Shown: positions 8,174-16,710 of the stretch, in pieces
Numbering within the stretch: position 1 is the first letter of the stretch
Layout of the letters: each line of letters begins with the position of its first letter
DNA from: Candidatus Bathycorpusculum termitum
GTDB taxonomy: Archaea; Thermoproteota; Bathyarchaeia; Bathyarchaeales; Bathycorpusculaceae
NCBI GenBank assembly: GCA_031254875.1
Contig: JAIRTW010000063.1
Coordinates: 1-43,691 of the forward strand
Reading direction: 5' to 3'
DNA: 43,691 nucleotides
Made by a program: the position numbers and the translations under genes
The notes under the pieces: generated by a model
The model's database searches: none
What the model was told of the DNA's origin: nothing
The model's input: the letters and a program-made list of their open reading frames with translations, nothing else

Positions 8174-9095
8174 ACTTTTCTCTCCATTCCTTTTCAAAGT
8201 CTTTTGCACCCTGCCTGATTAGCTCTTCGCCCACCGTAGTGCCCAGTTCTACGGCTTGGCTTAGGGTGCCTTTGGTTTGGGCGCTGATTTTTCGGCGGTC
8301 ATTAAGCGAGAAGAGACTGCCAAAAAGGGTGAGACTGTCGCCTTGGGCTTTGGCAACTGCACCGATGGGAACACGACAGCCGCCCTCGAGTTTGAGGACT
8401 AAGCTACGTTCTGCGGTGATTTCAGCTCGGCTGGCGGGGTCTTCGATGGACTGCAAAAGCGTGATGATTTTGGTGTTGCCTTCTTTGGCGGTGACAGCAA
8501 TAGCACCCTGTCCTGCGGCTGAGGGAAATTGATCCAGCGACAGTCGCTCGGTGATTTCGTTCATGATGCCCATGCGTTCTAACCCGGCTTCGGCGATGAC
8601 TATACCGGCGAGTTCGCCCTTGTGAACTTTGCTGATGCGGGTGTCAACGTTGCCGCGGATGGGCTGCACATCAAGGTCGGGACGGAGATACTTGATTTCG
8701 GCTAAGCGCCGCAGACTGCCGGTACCGACAATGGCGCCATGCGACAAATCACTAAAGGGGATGTTGTTGTGGGAGATGAATACGTCATTGGGCGAGTCCC
8801 GTTTAGGAATCGCGGCCAGTACAGCTCCAGTTTGTAGCTCCACAATGGGTACATCTTTTAGGCTGTGTACCGCGAAATCAATTTCGCCACTAACGACTTG
8901 CTGGTCAATTTCCCGCTCAAAGATTCCTTTGGCATCAATGCTAAAGAGGGGTTTACCGTGTTCTTTGTCACCCATTGTATGGATGATTTTAAGCTCGAAG
9001 TCTATGTCGGGGTTTTTGACTTTTATCCAGTCCAAGGTACGGTTTGTCTGTGCGAGGGCAAGTTTGCTACCCCGTGTGCCAACAATTAGTTTCAT
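8160..9095 (-). CDS. hemC: Hydroxymethylbilane synthase (porphobilinogen deaminase)
   Basis: Polymerises four porphobilinogen units to hydroxymethylbilane in the cytoplasm. 311 residues, the usual family length. N-terminal GTRGSKLALAQT, then FEREIDQQVV, FAVHSLKDVP (substrate and catalytic Asp region), VGTGSLRR, RGNVDTRI, and GGCRVPIGA with C240 as the expected dipyrromethane attachment residue. The start overlaps the hemL stop as ATGA and the end overlaps cobA by 14 bases. Confidence 0.97.
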   Translation of the reverse strand: MKLIVGTRGSKLALAQTNRTLDWIKVKNPDIDFELKIIHTMGDKEHGKPLFSIDAKGIFEREIDQQVVSGEIDFAVHSLKDVPIVELQTGAVLAAIPKRDSPNDVFISHNNIPFSDLSHGAIVGTGSLRRLAEIKYLRPDLDVQPIRGNVDTRISKVHKGELAGIVIAEAGLERMGIMNEITERLSLDQFPSAAGQGAIAVTAKEGNTKIITLLQSIEDPASRAEITAERSLVLKLEGGCRVPIGAVAKAQGDSLTLFGSLFSLNDRRKISAQTKGTLSQAVELGTTVGEELIRQGAKDFEKEWREKYGVW

Positions 9096-10393
9096 GGGGG
9101 GTTCCTCGTTTTGGACGCCGCAAAGAGAGCTCTATCGAAAGCTTCTATGGTGAATTTAAGGTCGTCTTCGGTGTGTGCAGCTGAGACAAAGCAGGTTTCG
9201 TACTGAGACGGCGGAATAAACACACCCTGCTTGAGCAACTCATGGAAGTAAACCGAGAACAACGCAGGGTCGCTGTGTTTGGCGCAGGCATAGTCGGTTA
9301 TGTCTTGGGCGGTAAAGAAAATTTGATAGAGCGAGGCAATGCTGTAGACCTGTACAGACAACTTGTGTGCTGAGGCTTGGTCGGCGAGTGCTTTTCTGAG
9401 TTCAGAAGCACACCTTTCAAGCTTTGGGTAGATTTGACTTTGGTTTTTAGAGAGATAATCAAGAATAGCCATACCTGCGGCGGCCGAGACAGGGTTGCCG
9501 CTAAACGTCCCCGCCTGATATACCTTACCGACTGGACTGATGTTTTGCATAATTTCTTTTTTGCCACCAAACGCTGCCAATGGAAAACCGCCACCCAAAA
9601 CCTTGCCCAGCGTCGCCATGTCGGGTTTGACACCGAAATATTCTTGTGCACCCCCCAAAGAGAGACGAAAACCAGAGATGATTTCATCAAAAATTAAAAC
9701 GGTACCGTACTGGCTGGTTATTTTCCGCAGACTCTCCAGATAACCCTTTTTAGGCAAAATCAAGCCCACATTGGCCATCACGGGCTCAACTATCACAGCC
9801 GCAAGGCTTGCACCTTCAGCTTTGAATGTGCTCTCTAGAGCGTCGACATCGTTGTAGGGTAACACGAGGGTGTTCTGGGTGGTTTCTTGAGGAACACCCA
9901 GAGAATTGGGAGCGCCAAAGGTTGTAGCGCCTGAACCCGCTTTAACCAGTACGTTGTCATGACTCCCATGGAAGCATCCGTCAAATTTGATGATTTTTTT
10001 GCGGTTGGTGTAGCCTCTGGCGGCGCGGATTGCGTGCATGGTGGCTTCGGTGCCTGTACTGACCAGGCGCATCATCTCCATGCAGGGGGAGGCTTTGCTT
10101 ATGGCCTCGGCGAATTGGATTTCGAGTTCTGTTGGGGTGCCATATAGAGTTCCTTTTGGGAGTTGCGCTTTGACGGCTTCGAGGATTTCTTTGTTGGCAT
10201 GTCCCAAGAGCAGGGCGCCATATGCCATGCAGTAGTCGACGTATTTTTTGCCGTCGGCATCATAGAGTTTGGATCCCTGAGCACACTCCACAAAGAAGGG
10301 ATAGGGATCAAAGGCGCGGACGGGACTGTTTACACCGCCGGGCAGGGTTTTTTTGGCTCTCTCATAGAGCGTCATAGATTTAGATTCTGTCAA
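9092..10393 (-). CDS. hemL: Glutamate-1-semialdehyde 2,1-aminomutase
   Basis: PLP enzyme that converts glutamate-1-semialdehyde to 5-aminolevulinate in the C5 pathway, directly after HemA. 433 residues. Landmarks: LPGGVNSPVRAF near the N-terminus, STGTEATMHAIRAARG (PLP phosphate binding), FDEIISGFR (cofactor Asp, D236), and TLGKVLGGGFPLAAFGG with the Schiff-base Lys K264. The TTG at 10393 is used as start because it yields the normal N-terminus; an in-frame ATG at 10375 is the alternative. It lies 2 bases after the hemB stop. Confidence 0.96.
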   Translation of the reverse strand: MTESKSMTLYERAKKTLPGGVNSPVRAFDPYPFFVECAQGSKLYDADGKKYVDYCMAYGALLLGHANKEILEAVKAQLPKGTLYGTPTELEIQFAEAISKASPCMEMMRLVSTGTEATMHAIRAARGYTNRKKIIKFDGCFHGSHDNVLVKAGSGATTFGAPNSLGVPQETTQNTLVLPYNDVDALESTFKAEGASLAAVIVEPVMANVGLILPKKGYLESLRKITSQYGTVLIFDEIISGFRLSLGGAQEYFGVKPDMATLGKVLGGGFPLAAFGGKKEIMQNISPVGKVYQAGTFSGNPVSAAAGMAILDYLSKNQSQIYPKLERCASELRKALADQASAHKLSVQVYSIASLYQIFFTAQDITDYACAKHSDPALFSVYFHELLKQGVFIPPSQYETCFVSAAHTEDDLKFTIEAFDRALFAASKTRNPP

Positions 10394-10395
10394 GT

Positions 10396-11370
10396 CTAAG
10401 TCAACCAGGATTTTGCGTCTTTAGCATGATAGGTTATAATGAGGTCTGCACCGGCGCGTTTCATGCCCACCAAGATTTCTCGGACGAGATTTTTCTCATC
10501 TATCCAGCCGTTTTGTGCTGCCGCTTTTACCATGCTGTACTCGCCACTCACGTTGTAGGCAACAACAGGCACATTAAAGTTGGCTTTGGCTAATGTGATA
10601 ATGTCGAGGTATGCCAAGGCGGGTTTAACCATTATCATGTCTGCGCCTTCGGCGATGTCGAGTTCAATTTCTCGGAGGGCTTCTTGCTGGTTGCTTGGGT
10701 TCATCTGATAACTTTGTCGGTTACCAAATTTGGGTGTAGATTCAGCCGCTTCTCGAAAGGGTCCATAGAAACCTGAAGCGTATTTTGCAGCATACGCAAT
10801 GATTGGAATCTGTTCGTAGCCTGCTTCGTCGAGGGCCTCTCGGATGACGGCGATTTGGCCGTCCATCATGGCAGAGGGTGCAACGATGTCGATACCTGCT
10901 TGGGCATAGCTGACAGCTGTTTTAGCCAGAAGTGCTAGTGTAGAGTCGTTTTGGATTTCGCCGTCTTTGACTATGCCGCAATGTCCATGGTTCATGTATT
11001 CACAAAGACAGACATCGCCGATGATGACAAGTTCGTTGCCACATGCTTTTTTGAGTGCCCCTATAGCTTGTTGGATGATACCGTTTTTGGCGTAGGCACT
11101 GGTTGCTTCTTCGTCTTTTTTGGCGGGAATTCCAAATAGAAGCACACCTTTGATACCCTGTGTTAACGCCGCCTTGCCTTCTTCTGCAACCATTGAGAGG
11201 GGCAACCGATTGTAGCCGGGCATGGACTCTATGGGTATAGGTTTTTTGATACCTTCCTCAACAAAGATGGGGTAAATTAGATGCGCGGGGTTGAGCGTAA
11301 TTGGGTTTAGCATATCGCGCAATGCTTGAGTTCGGCGTAGTCTACGCATACGTACAGAGGGAAAACTCAT
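10396..11370 (-). CDS. hemB: Porphobilinogen synthase (5-aminolevulinate dehydratase), zinc type
   Basis: Condenses two 5-aminolevulinate molecules to porphobilinogen. 324 residues, full length. The zinc-type active site is visible as DVCLCEYMNHGHC, with C121, C123 and C131. The two Schiff-base lysines are K196 (in AAKYASGFYGPFR) and K249 (in MIMVKPALAYLD). The start overlaps the upstream dehydrogenase stop as ATGA, so it is translationally coupled within the operon. Confidence 0.97.
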   Translation of the reverse strand: MSFPSVRMRRLRRTQALRDMLNPITLNPAHLIYPIFVEEGIKKPIPIESMPGYNRLPLSMVAEEGKAALTQGIKGVLLFGIPAKKDEEATSAYAKNGIIQQAIGALKKACGNELVIIGDVCLCEYMNHGHCGIVKDGEIQNDSTLALLAKTAVSYAQAGIDIVAPSAMMDGQIAVIREALDEAGYEQIPIIAYAAKYASGFYGPFREAAESTPKFGNRQSYQMNPSNQQEALREIELDIAEGADMIMVKPALAYLDIITLAKANFNVPVVAYNVSGEYSMVKAAAQNGWIDEKNLVREILVGMKRAGADLIITYHAKDAKSWLT

Positions 11371-12047
11371 TTTGTTTCACCTTTTTCTACGAGTTTCATG
11401 GCTAATTTTTGAGCCTCAGCAAGATTACCTTCCAAGAGGGCTCGTTTGATGTTCACGTTATCTAATATCTCATATAACAGTTTACTTCTATCTTTTGGGT
11501 CAGAAACCCTGCTTTTTAGGGCACTGCGGACTTTTGCTTGTAGCTCAATGGCAAGCAGATCCTGTGGTGTGATCAAATTTTCGATGCGTTCACGTAGCAC
11601 ATGTGCCATAGCGGGGCTTTTGCCGCCGGTGGATATTGCGATTTTGACGTTACCGATTTTAGCGATGGCAGGCAGAATAAAGTCGCTAAGCGCAGGATTA
11701 TCAACAGCATACACCAGGCAGCCATATTTTAGGGCGGCTTCTATGAGTGCATGGTTGAGTTTGCTATTGTTAGTGGCGGCTAAGAGTACATCAGGTTTGG
11801 GGTTGAGACTATCAAGAAAGGATTGGGCGTCCTTAATTTCGGTTTTAATCAGGTTAACTTTCTTGGTTTCGCCAAGTTTAAGGGCTTCAGCGGAGAAGTC
11901 TTGACTAATCATCCAAATCACTGCGTCTGAATCGAGTAAGCTTTGGACTTTGCGTGTTGCTTCTTTGCCGCCGCCGATTACTATGACGAGTTTACCGTCG
12001 AGTTTGAGGTCAAGTAACAATGTTTTGGTCGCCGCCTCTGGAAGCAC
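11367..12047 (-). CDS. Precorrin-2 dehydrogenase/sirohydrochlorin synthase (CysG N-terminal/Met8-like)
   Basis: NAD-dependent oxidation of precorrin-2 to sirohydrochlorin. 226 residues. Seen: LDLKLDGKLVIVIGGGKEATRKVQSLL (Rossmann GGG nucleotide loop), VLLAATNNSKLNHALIEAA, VYAVDNPALSDFILPAI, and the ISTGGKSPAMAHVLRERIE helix typical of the CysG/Met8 domain. No methyltransferase domain is attached; cobA is separate. The GTG at 12047 overlaps the upstream gene by 38 bases. A TTG at 12020 would cut the overlap to 11 bases and still keep the Rossmann loop. Confidence 0.93.
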   Translation of the reverse strand: MLPEAATKTLLLDLKLDGKLVIVIGGGKEATRKVQSLLDSDAVIWMISQDFSAEALKLGETKKVNLIKTEIKDAQSFLDSLNPKPDVLLAATNNSKLNHALIEAALKYGCLVYAVDNPALSDFILPAIAKIGNVKIAISTGGKSPAMAHVLRERIENLITPQDLLAIELQAKVRSALKSRVSDPKDRSKLLYEILDNVNIKRALLEGNLAEAQKLAMKLVEKGETK

Positions 12048-13614
12048 TAAGCATATAGTTGGTTATGAGGTTTTTGAATTTAGCCGTAAATGCGTCATAG
12101 TCAACCTTTGTTATCTGAGGCGGAAAAGCAATTTTTGTGAACAAATCCAAGGCTATACTTTTTTCGACGGCTTCTATGGCCTGCGCTCCAAAGTCTTCAT
12201 AGCGGATCTCAATTTCGGGAATCATACCGCGCACGTCCAAATCCAATCGGGGCACCATACCCAGCAACTCCACCCCCGCCTGCCCAAAGGCTTGCTGTAT
12301 CATCTGTTTGGTTTCCTCTGTGATGTAGCTGATACGGAGCTTGTTTAGAATAACGCCGCGGATTTTGACACCAAGACTCTGCAATGTTTTTATGTAGTTG
12401 AGGGTGTTTATGAGGGCTCCTTCGAGGCCTTCTTTGTCACAACCCACCACAACGACCGTTGAGGCGCCCAATGCAGCTGCAACCTCGGCTGTGGACATAG
12501 GACGTTTATAGTTCTCGTTTAGCAGTCCTGTGAATGCGCTCATGGCGCCTTCAACTATGAGAAAGTTGTAGTCCAAACTTGCCGCTGTGACAGCCTGCTC
12601 AAGGGGGGTCCAACCACTTTCGCCAATCTTTATGGATGAATACTCACGGATGGGTTCTTTGATAAGATAGAGAGAGGAAACAGCGTCGCGGATGTCGCCG
12701 CCGACTTTGATGACTCCGACGTTGTAGCCGCGTTTTTTGAGGGCGCCTGCGATGCCTGTTACTATGAATGTTTTGCCTGAGCCGCTACCCAACGCGGTGA
12801 TCATGACGAGTTTAGTTGGGGTTTGGCTGAGGGCGGGTTGCTGGCGGATACCTGTGGAGATACCGACTTCGCTTTTGATGTTTTCGAGTAGTTTGGTATT
12901 TGCTTTTTTGATTTCCGCAAGATCGAGTGTGCTGATGTCAAGTGACTGCATGATGCTGTGTAGAATCGGGGGGTTCTGATCTAAGAGTCCGTGGATAAAG
13001 ACGCCGGCTACGTTGCCTTCTTTGTTGGCGACGCCTGAGATGAGGTCTTGGGGGTTTTTTTTATAGTTTATCCGGTTAGCATGTGTCACAAGGATGGGCC
13101 GGGAGTTGCCGTGGAGGACTGTCTGGCCATAGGTGTGGCAGTGGAAGCCTCTGACGTCTTGGCCGATTTCCTGTGTTATAAAGCTTTTATCGACGATGCT
13201 GGCACAGACGCGGTCAGTGCAGACCAATGGCTTGAATTCAACGTCAAGCAATCCTAATCCTTTGCGGACGAGAGGTGATGTAGATAGGCGTCCAACATCG
13301 GTTTCTTTGGCGAGCACTTGGAAGCCTGAGCAGACGCCGAGCACGTACTTTCCTGACTCGGCCATTTTGATGATTTCTTTGGTGACCGTGGGGTTGATGC
13401 TTCCCGATTCGACAAGGCTACCTCCGGGGATGATGAGCATGTCTAAAACTTCCGATGCGGGTTTGCCGTTGACTTGAGCGTCTGCATAAACGAGGTCTGT
13501 TGGGAGGTTCCCAAAATTTTCAAAGCAGGGTAAGGCACCTGAAAGATAGACTAAGCCTATTTTGTGCCGTAACACACCCGAGTAGGACGCATTTATTTTT
13601 GTTGTTGACACCAC
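12010..13614 (-). CDS. CobB/CobQ-type glutamine amidotransferase with reversed domain order (GATase then P-loop)
   Basis: 534 residues, first gene of the minus-strand operon, with a GTG start and GGAGGA upstream. Residues 15-225 form a class I amidotransferase domain of the CobB/CobQ type: MLIIPGGSL, nucleophile C95 in VLGVCSGFQ, and H208 in GVFIHGLLDQNP. After a linker, residues about 268-500 form a dethiobiotin-synthetase-like ATPase: Walker A GSGSGKT at 276-282, LIVEGAMS, VVVGCDKEGLEGALI. CbiA/CobB and CbiP/CobQ normally have the ATPase first, so this order is reversed. By context it probably amidates a corrinoid or sirohydrochlorin-type carboxylate (cobyrinic acid a,c-diamide, cobyric acid, or a Ni-sirohydrochlorin). 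Which substrate cannot be decided from sequence. Confidence 0.85.
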   Translation of the reverse strand: MVSTTKINASYSGVLRHKIGLVYLSGALPCFENFGNLPTDLVYADAQVNGKPASEVLDMLIIPGGSLVESGSINPTVTKEIIKMAESGKYVLGVCSGFQVLAKETDVGRLSTSPLVRKGLGLLDVEFKPLVCTDRVCASIVDKSFITQEIGQDVRGFHCHTYGQTVLHGNSRPILVTHANRINYKKNPQDLISGVANKEGNVAGVFIHGLLDQNPPILHSIMQSLDISTLDLAEIKKANTKLLENIKSEVGISTGIRQQPALSQTPTKLVMITALGSGSGKTFIVTGIAGALKKRGYNVGVIKVGGDIRDAVSSLYLIKEPIREYSSIKIGESGWTPLEQAVTAASLDYNFLIVEGAMSAFTGLLNENYKRPMSTAEVAAALGASTVVVVGCDKEGLEGALINTLNYIKTLQSLGVKIRGVILNKLRISYITEETKQMIQQAFGQAGVELLGMVPRLDLDVRGMIPEIEIRYEDFGAQAIEAVEKSIALDLFTKIAFPPQITKVDYDAFTAKFKNLITNYMLSASRGGDQNIVT

Positions 13615-13893
13615 ATTTCCTCCGCCCAGAGTTCCGTTAACTTCATGGGCGATAAATCTACCTGTTAGTTGTAAAAAGTTTTTGCGGAGAAAGTAGCCAT
13701 CGTATTTTGCAGTTAACGCGTTCTATTGCCTTATCTTTTCCCCAAAATTATTGCCGCTCATTAGTTTTTTCCTAAACAATATTCGTGCTAAAATAGGATT
13801 CTGGCCGCTCAGAACCAGTATTCGGCAGGCAATTTCTAATAAATGCCTCATCAGGACGCTTAGTATACCGCAAATTTAAACTCTCAGGGGCGT

Positions 13894-14028
13894 TTAATCC
13901 CCTTTGGTGTTTGTTGTGGTCTGTTTGTGGGTTGTGTAGAGTTGTCTGAATTGCCGGAGTTTAATTCCGAGATAGGGCGCGAGATACTTTTTGCTTCTTT
14001 TTCCTTTGTGATACGTTTTAGGTGTCAA
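13894..14028 (-). CDS. Possible small basic protein or pseudogene remnant
   Basis: An open frame on the minus strand runs from 14130 to the TAA at 13894-13896. The only usual start is a TTG at 14028, giving 44 residues. The translation is Lys/Arg-rich and protein-like (KGKRSKKYLAPYLGIKLRQF). Upstream of the TTG the frame stays open and includes a CTKLC pair, so the 5' end of an older gene may have been lost. Family not recognised; could be chance. Confidence 0.25.
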   Translation of the reverse strand: MTPKTYHKGKRSKKYLAPYLGIKLRQFRQLYTTHKQTTTNTKGD

Positions 14029-14299
14029 GTTTGCTTGTTTTTTAGTTGGGTCATGGTAACTATTGCTGTGGATAGATTTTAGAAAGCGGCATAATTTCGT
14101 GCAGTTGGTTGATTCGGGGTTATTTGATCGTTATTTCAGGGAGAAATATATGATTTATTGCGAAATAATAAAAAAGCGTTAATAATATTGGGAAAAGATA
14201 CGCACTCTATTGCTTTGTGACCTCTAAAAGTCAGATTATTTGGAAGTTTGGCGAAGTAAAGCATCCAAAGCACCTCATTTTGGGCATTTACCGTAAACG

Positions 14300-14307
14300 T
14301 TATATTT
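14300..14307 (+). promoter_or_regulatory. TATA box of hemA (leaderless promoter)
   Basis: TTATATTT is centred about 27 bases upstream of the ATG at 14330, the spacing expected if transcription starts at or next to the start codon. A purine-containing stretch upstream could serve as BRE. This placement argues against in-frame starts upstream of 14330, which would lie inside the promoter. Confidence 0.65.
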
Positions 14308-14329
14308 GAGCCGGTCGGTTTATCCATCC

Positions 14330-15619
14330 ATGCAGTTCTCAGCGAAGGTAGACCACGTTCTCAACGTTCGCATCACGCACAAGACAGCCCGCGTGATGCT
14401 TATGGAAAGCGCGGCATTTAAAGAGAAAAAGCAAGCGCTCGCAGAACTCAAAGCCATAGAAGGCATAGAGGAATGTCTACTTTTACAGACATGTAACCGC
14501 ATAGAGATCTACCTTACAGCTGAAGAAACCCAAAAAGCCCTCGCATCCGCCAAAGAATACCTCGCCAACAGGGCAGGCGAACATGCTGAGGAAGTTTCAA
14601 GGGCCATTGAGACTGCAACAGATAAAGATGCACTCAACCATTTACTTCGCGTAACGTCAGGCATGGAATCCATGGTTATCGGCGAAGATCAAATTCTCAA
14701 CCAAGTCTGGGACGCCTACATAGAAGCGGATAACGCCAAAACACTCGGACCGATCTTAAAGCATCTTTTTAACCGAGCCATGACTATTGGCAGACATGTA
14801 CGCAATGAGACTGGCATCAATAAGGGCGCAGTTTCAATTGGGTCAGCTGCAGTCGAATTGGCCGTTACACTACTTGAGAATTTGGAGGACAAAAAAATCC
14901 TTGTCATGGGCGCAGGCGAAATCGGCACCCTTGTCTCTAAGGCTCTTGCCCGCCGATGCCTAAGCCCCATATTCATTGCCAACCGCACCTACGACCGAGC
15001 CGTTAAACTCGCCTCAGACCTCAAAGGCGAAGCTGTACACTTCGACAAATTCAACGCCGTTATGGTAAATGCCGACGTCGTCATCTGTTCCACCTCAGCA
15101 CCCCACTATCTATTAACCAAAGAAATCATCACACGACTCATGCTACAACGCAAAAACCCTTCACCCATGATAATTATAGATATCTCCAACCCCCGTAACG
15201 TCGAGAAAACCGTCAACGAAGTATCGGGTGCCAAACTCTACAACCTCGACGATCTAAAGAGTATAGCAGACAAAAACAAAGCACAACGAGAAAGAGCCAT
15301 CGAACATGCGCAGGACCTTCTAAACGAGGAATTGATTAGCCTCGAAGACGACATGAAAAGCCTCAGCGTGCGTCTAATCATCTCAGAAATCCTCTCCGAA
15401 ACCGAAGAGATTCGCAAACGAGAACTCCTCACCGCGCTCAACAAAATGGGTAACCTCGACGAGCACCAAAAACAAGTTTTGAATGATTTAACTTCGATTT
15501 TACTCAAGCAAACCTTTATTCCTATAGTTGAAAACCTCAGGTTAGCCGCCAAAAACGATGACACAAAAAGCATCGAAGTAGCGGTTAAATTGTTTGAGAA
15601 AACGGGGAAAAAACAGTGA
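14330..15619 (+). CDS. hemA: Glutamyl-tRNA reductase
   Basis: NADPH-dependent reduction of glutamyl-tRNA(Glu) to glutamate-1-semialdehyde, first committed step of the C5 pathway. 429 residues from the ATG at 14330, supported by the TATA spacing. Catalytic Cys C55 lies in LLQTCNRIEIYL. Then RVTSGMESMVIGEDQILNQV, a Rossmann loop VMGAGEIGTLVSKAL, FIANRTYDRA, and a C-terminal dimerisation helix region. First gene of the plus-strand operon; its stop overlaps the GTG start of the next gene by 4 bases. Confidence 0.97.
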   Translation: MQFSAKVDHVLNVRITHKTARVMLMESAAFKEKKQALAELKAIEGIEECLLLQTCNRIEIYLTAEETQKALASAKEYLANRAGEHAEEVSRAIETATDKDALNHLLRVTSGMESMVIGEDQILNQVWDAYIEADNAKTLGPILKHLFNRAMTIGRHVRNETGINKGAVSIGSAAVELAVTLLENLEDKKILVMGAGEIGTLVSKALARRCLSPIFIANRTYDRAVKLASDLKGEAVHFDKFNAVMVNADVVICSTSAPHYLLTKEIITRLMLQRKNPSPMIIIDISNPRNVEKTVNEVSGAKLYNLDDLKSIADKNKAQRERAIEHAQDLLNEELISLEDDMKSLSVRLIISEILSETEEIRKRELLTALNKMGNLDEHQKQVLNDLTSILLKQTFIPIVENLRLAAKNDDTKSIEVAVKLFEKTGKKQ

Positions 15620-16698
15620 CAAAAACAGCATTGGATAATGATGTAGGTTTAATTCTAATTGGACATGGGAGCAAACTTCCCCATAACCAAGAAAATCTCG
15701 AAAAGCTCGCAGACATTTTGCGAACACAATCAGCATTTAAACTAGTAGAGATCGCATTCATGATCCGAAACACCCCTACCATCCCCGAAGCTATAGATAA
15801 TATCACCAAAAAAGGAGCAAACAAAATCGTTTTGGTGCCCGTATTCCTTGCCGCAGGTGTCCACACAACACAGGAAATTCCTGAGCTAATAGAAGTCAAA
15901 GATAAACAATCCCAGCTTTCCAAACGGGGCATCCAGCTGTTCTACGGCGAACCCATAGGTGCAGACGAATGCATCGCTGTTATCCTCGAAGAAAAAGCAC
16001 TAAAAGCTCTAGGCGATGGTTGGGAGCATCGACATGCCCACTTCAGAGGCACTGCAATATCGACTTATCCGGCGACTTCCACTAAAATTTATGAGCAAAG
16101 TATGAAACTTATTCACCCCGAGATTCAAGATGTGCTTGACAAAGCGCCCAAAAGTCAAATCCCAATAATCGAACGCGTCGTTCACACGACCGCCGACCCC
16201 GAATTTGCAAAGCTCTTAGTTATCAGTGACCGAGCCGTCGAGGCAGGTGTTGCCGCCATCAAGGCAGGTGCCAAAGTCATCACCGACACCAAAATGATTA
16301 AAGCAGGTATCCATGAGGCGCGGGTACAACGGTTTGGCGGAGAAATTTTAACCTATATCGATGATTCCCGAGCCAGCAAAGCTGCAACAGAAGAGTCTAT
16401 TACACGGTCCACTGCCGCGGTGCGGTTGGCGGTTGCTGATGATGCAGATGGGGCTATTTTCTTAATCGGCAACGCTCCCACGGCGGCTTTTGAGCTTGCT
16501 GAACAGGTTAAGCAGGGTAAAGTTAAACCTGCGTTGATAGTTGCGGTTCCAGTTGGGTATGTTGGTGCTGCAGAATCCAAAGAAGCCATCGCCCAACTTG
16601 CCGTTCCATATATAATTATAAAGGGAAGAAAGGGTAGCAGCACCATCGCGGTGGCGATCTTTAACGCACTGCTGGCGATGGTGGAAGCCAAACCATAG
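15616..16698 (+). CDS. cbiX-cbiC: Sirohydrochlorin cobaltochelatase fused to precorrin-8X methylmutase (CbiX-CbiC)
   Basis: Bifunctional 360-residue protein. Residues 1-125 are a small-type CbiX chelatase: LILIGHGSK with H17, and FLAAGVHTTQEIPELI with H83, the two expected metal-handling histidines. Residues about 161-360 are CbiC: IIERVVHTTADPEF with catalytic H190, then VITDTKMIKAGI, SITRSTAAVRLA, FLIGNAPTAAFELAE, VAVPVGYVGAAESKEA and IKGRKGSSTIAVAIFNAL. CbiX inserts Co2+ into sirohydrochlorin; CbiC moves a methyl from C11 to C12 late in the ring pathway. So one chain joins the entry and exit steps of the ring modification. GTG start overlapping hemA. Confidence 0.95.
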   Translation: MTKTALDNDVGLILIGHGSKLPHNQENLEKLADILRTQSAFKLVEIAFMIRNTPTIPEAIDNITKKGANKIVLVPVFLAAGVHTTQEIPELIEVKDKQSQLSKRGIQLFYGEPIGADECIAVILEEKALKALGDGWEHRHAHFRGTAISTYPATSTKIYEQSMKLIHPEIQDVLDKAPKSQIPIIERVVHTTADPEFAKLLVISDRAVEAGVAAIKAGAKVITDTKMIKAGIHEARVQRFGGEILTYIDDSRASKAATEESITRSTAAVRLAVADDADGAIFLIGNAPTAAFELAEQVKQGKVKPALIVAVPVGYVGAAESKEAIAQLAVPYIIIKGRKGSSTIAVAIFNALLAMVEAKP

Positions 16699-16710
16699 GA
16701 GACAAAATCA

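Larger units (their letters stand above)
13615..14329. other. Divergent promoter region between the two tetrapyrrole operons
   Basis: About 700 bases. It holds a possible small ORF or remnant on the minus strand (13894-14028), the hemA TATA box, and a small GGGG/CCCC hairpin near 13887-13902. No cobalamin riboswitch consensus was recognised. The length is unusual given how tightly both operons are packed. Confidence 0.5.

Noticed and set aside
14136-14327. Minus-strand frame of 63 codons upstream of hemA
   Set aside because: It crosses the hemA TATA box and has no ribosome site or recognisable sequence.
13615-14329. Cobalamin riboswitch controlling the tetrapyrrole operons
   Set aside because: I could not find the conserved B12-box or core elements on either strand, and the hemA transcript appears leaderless.
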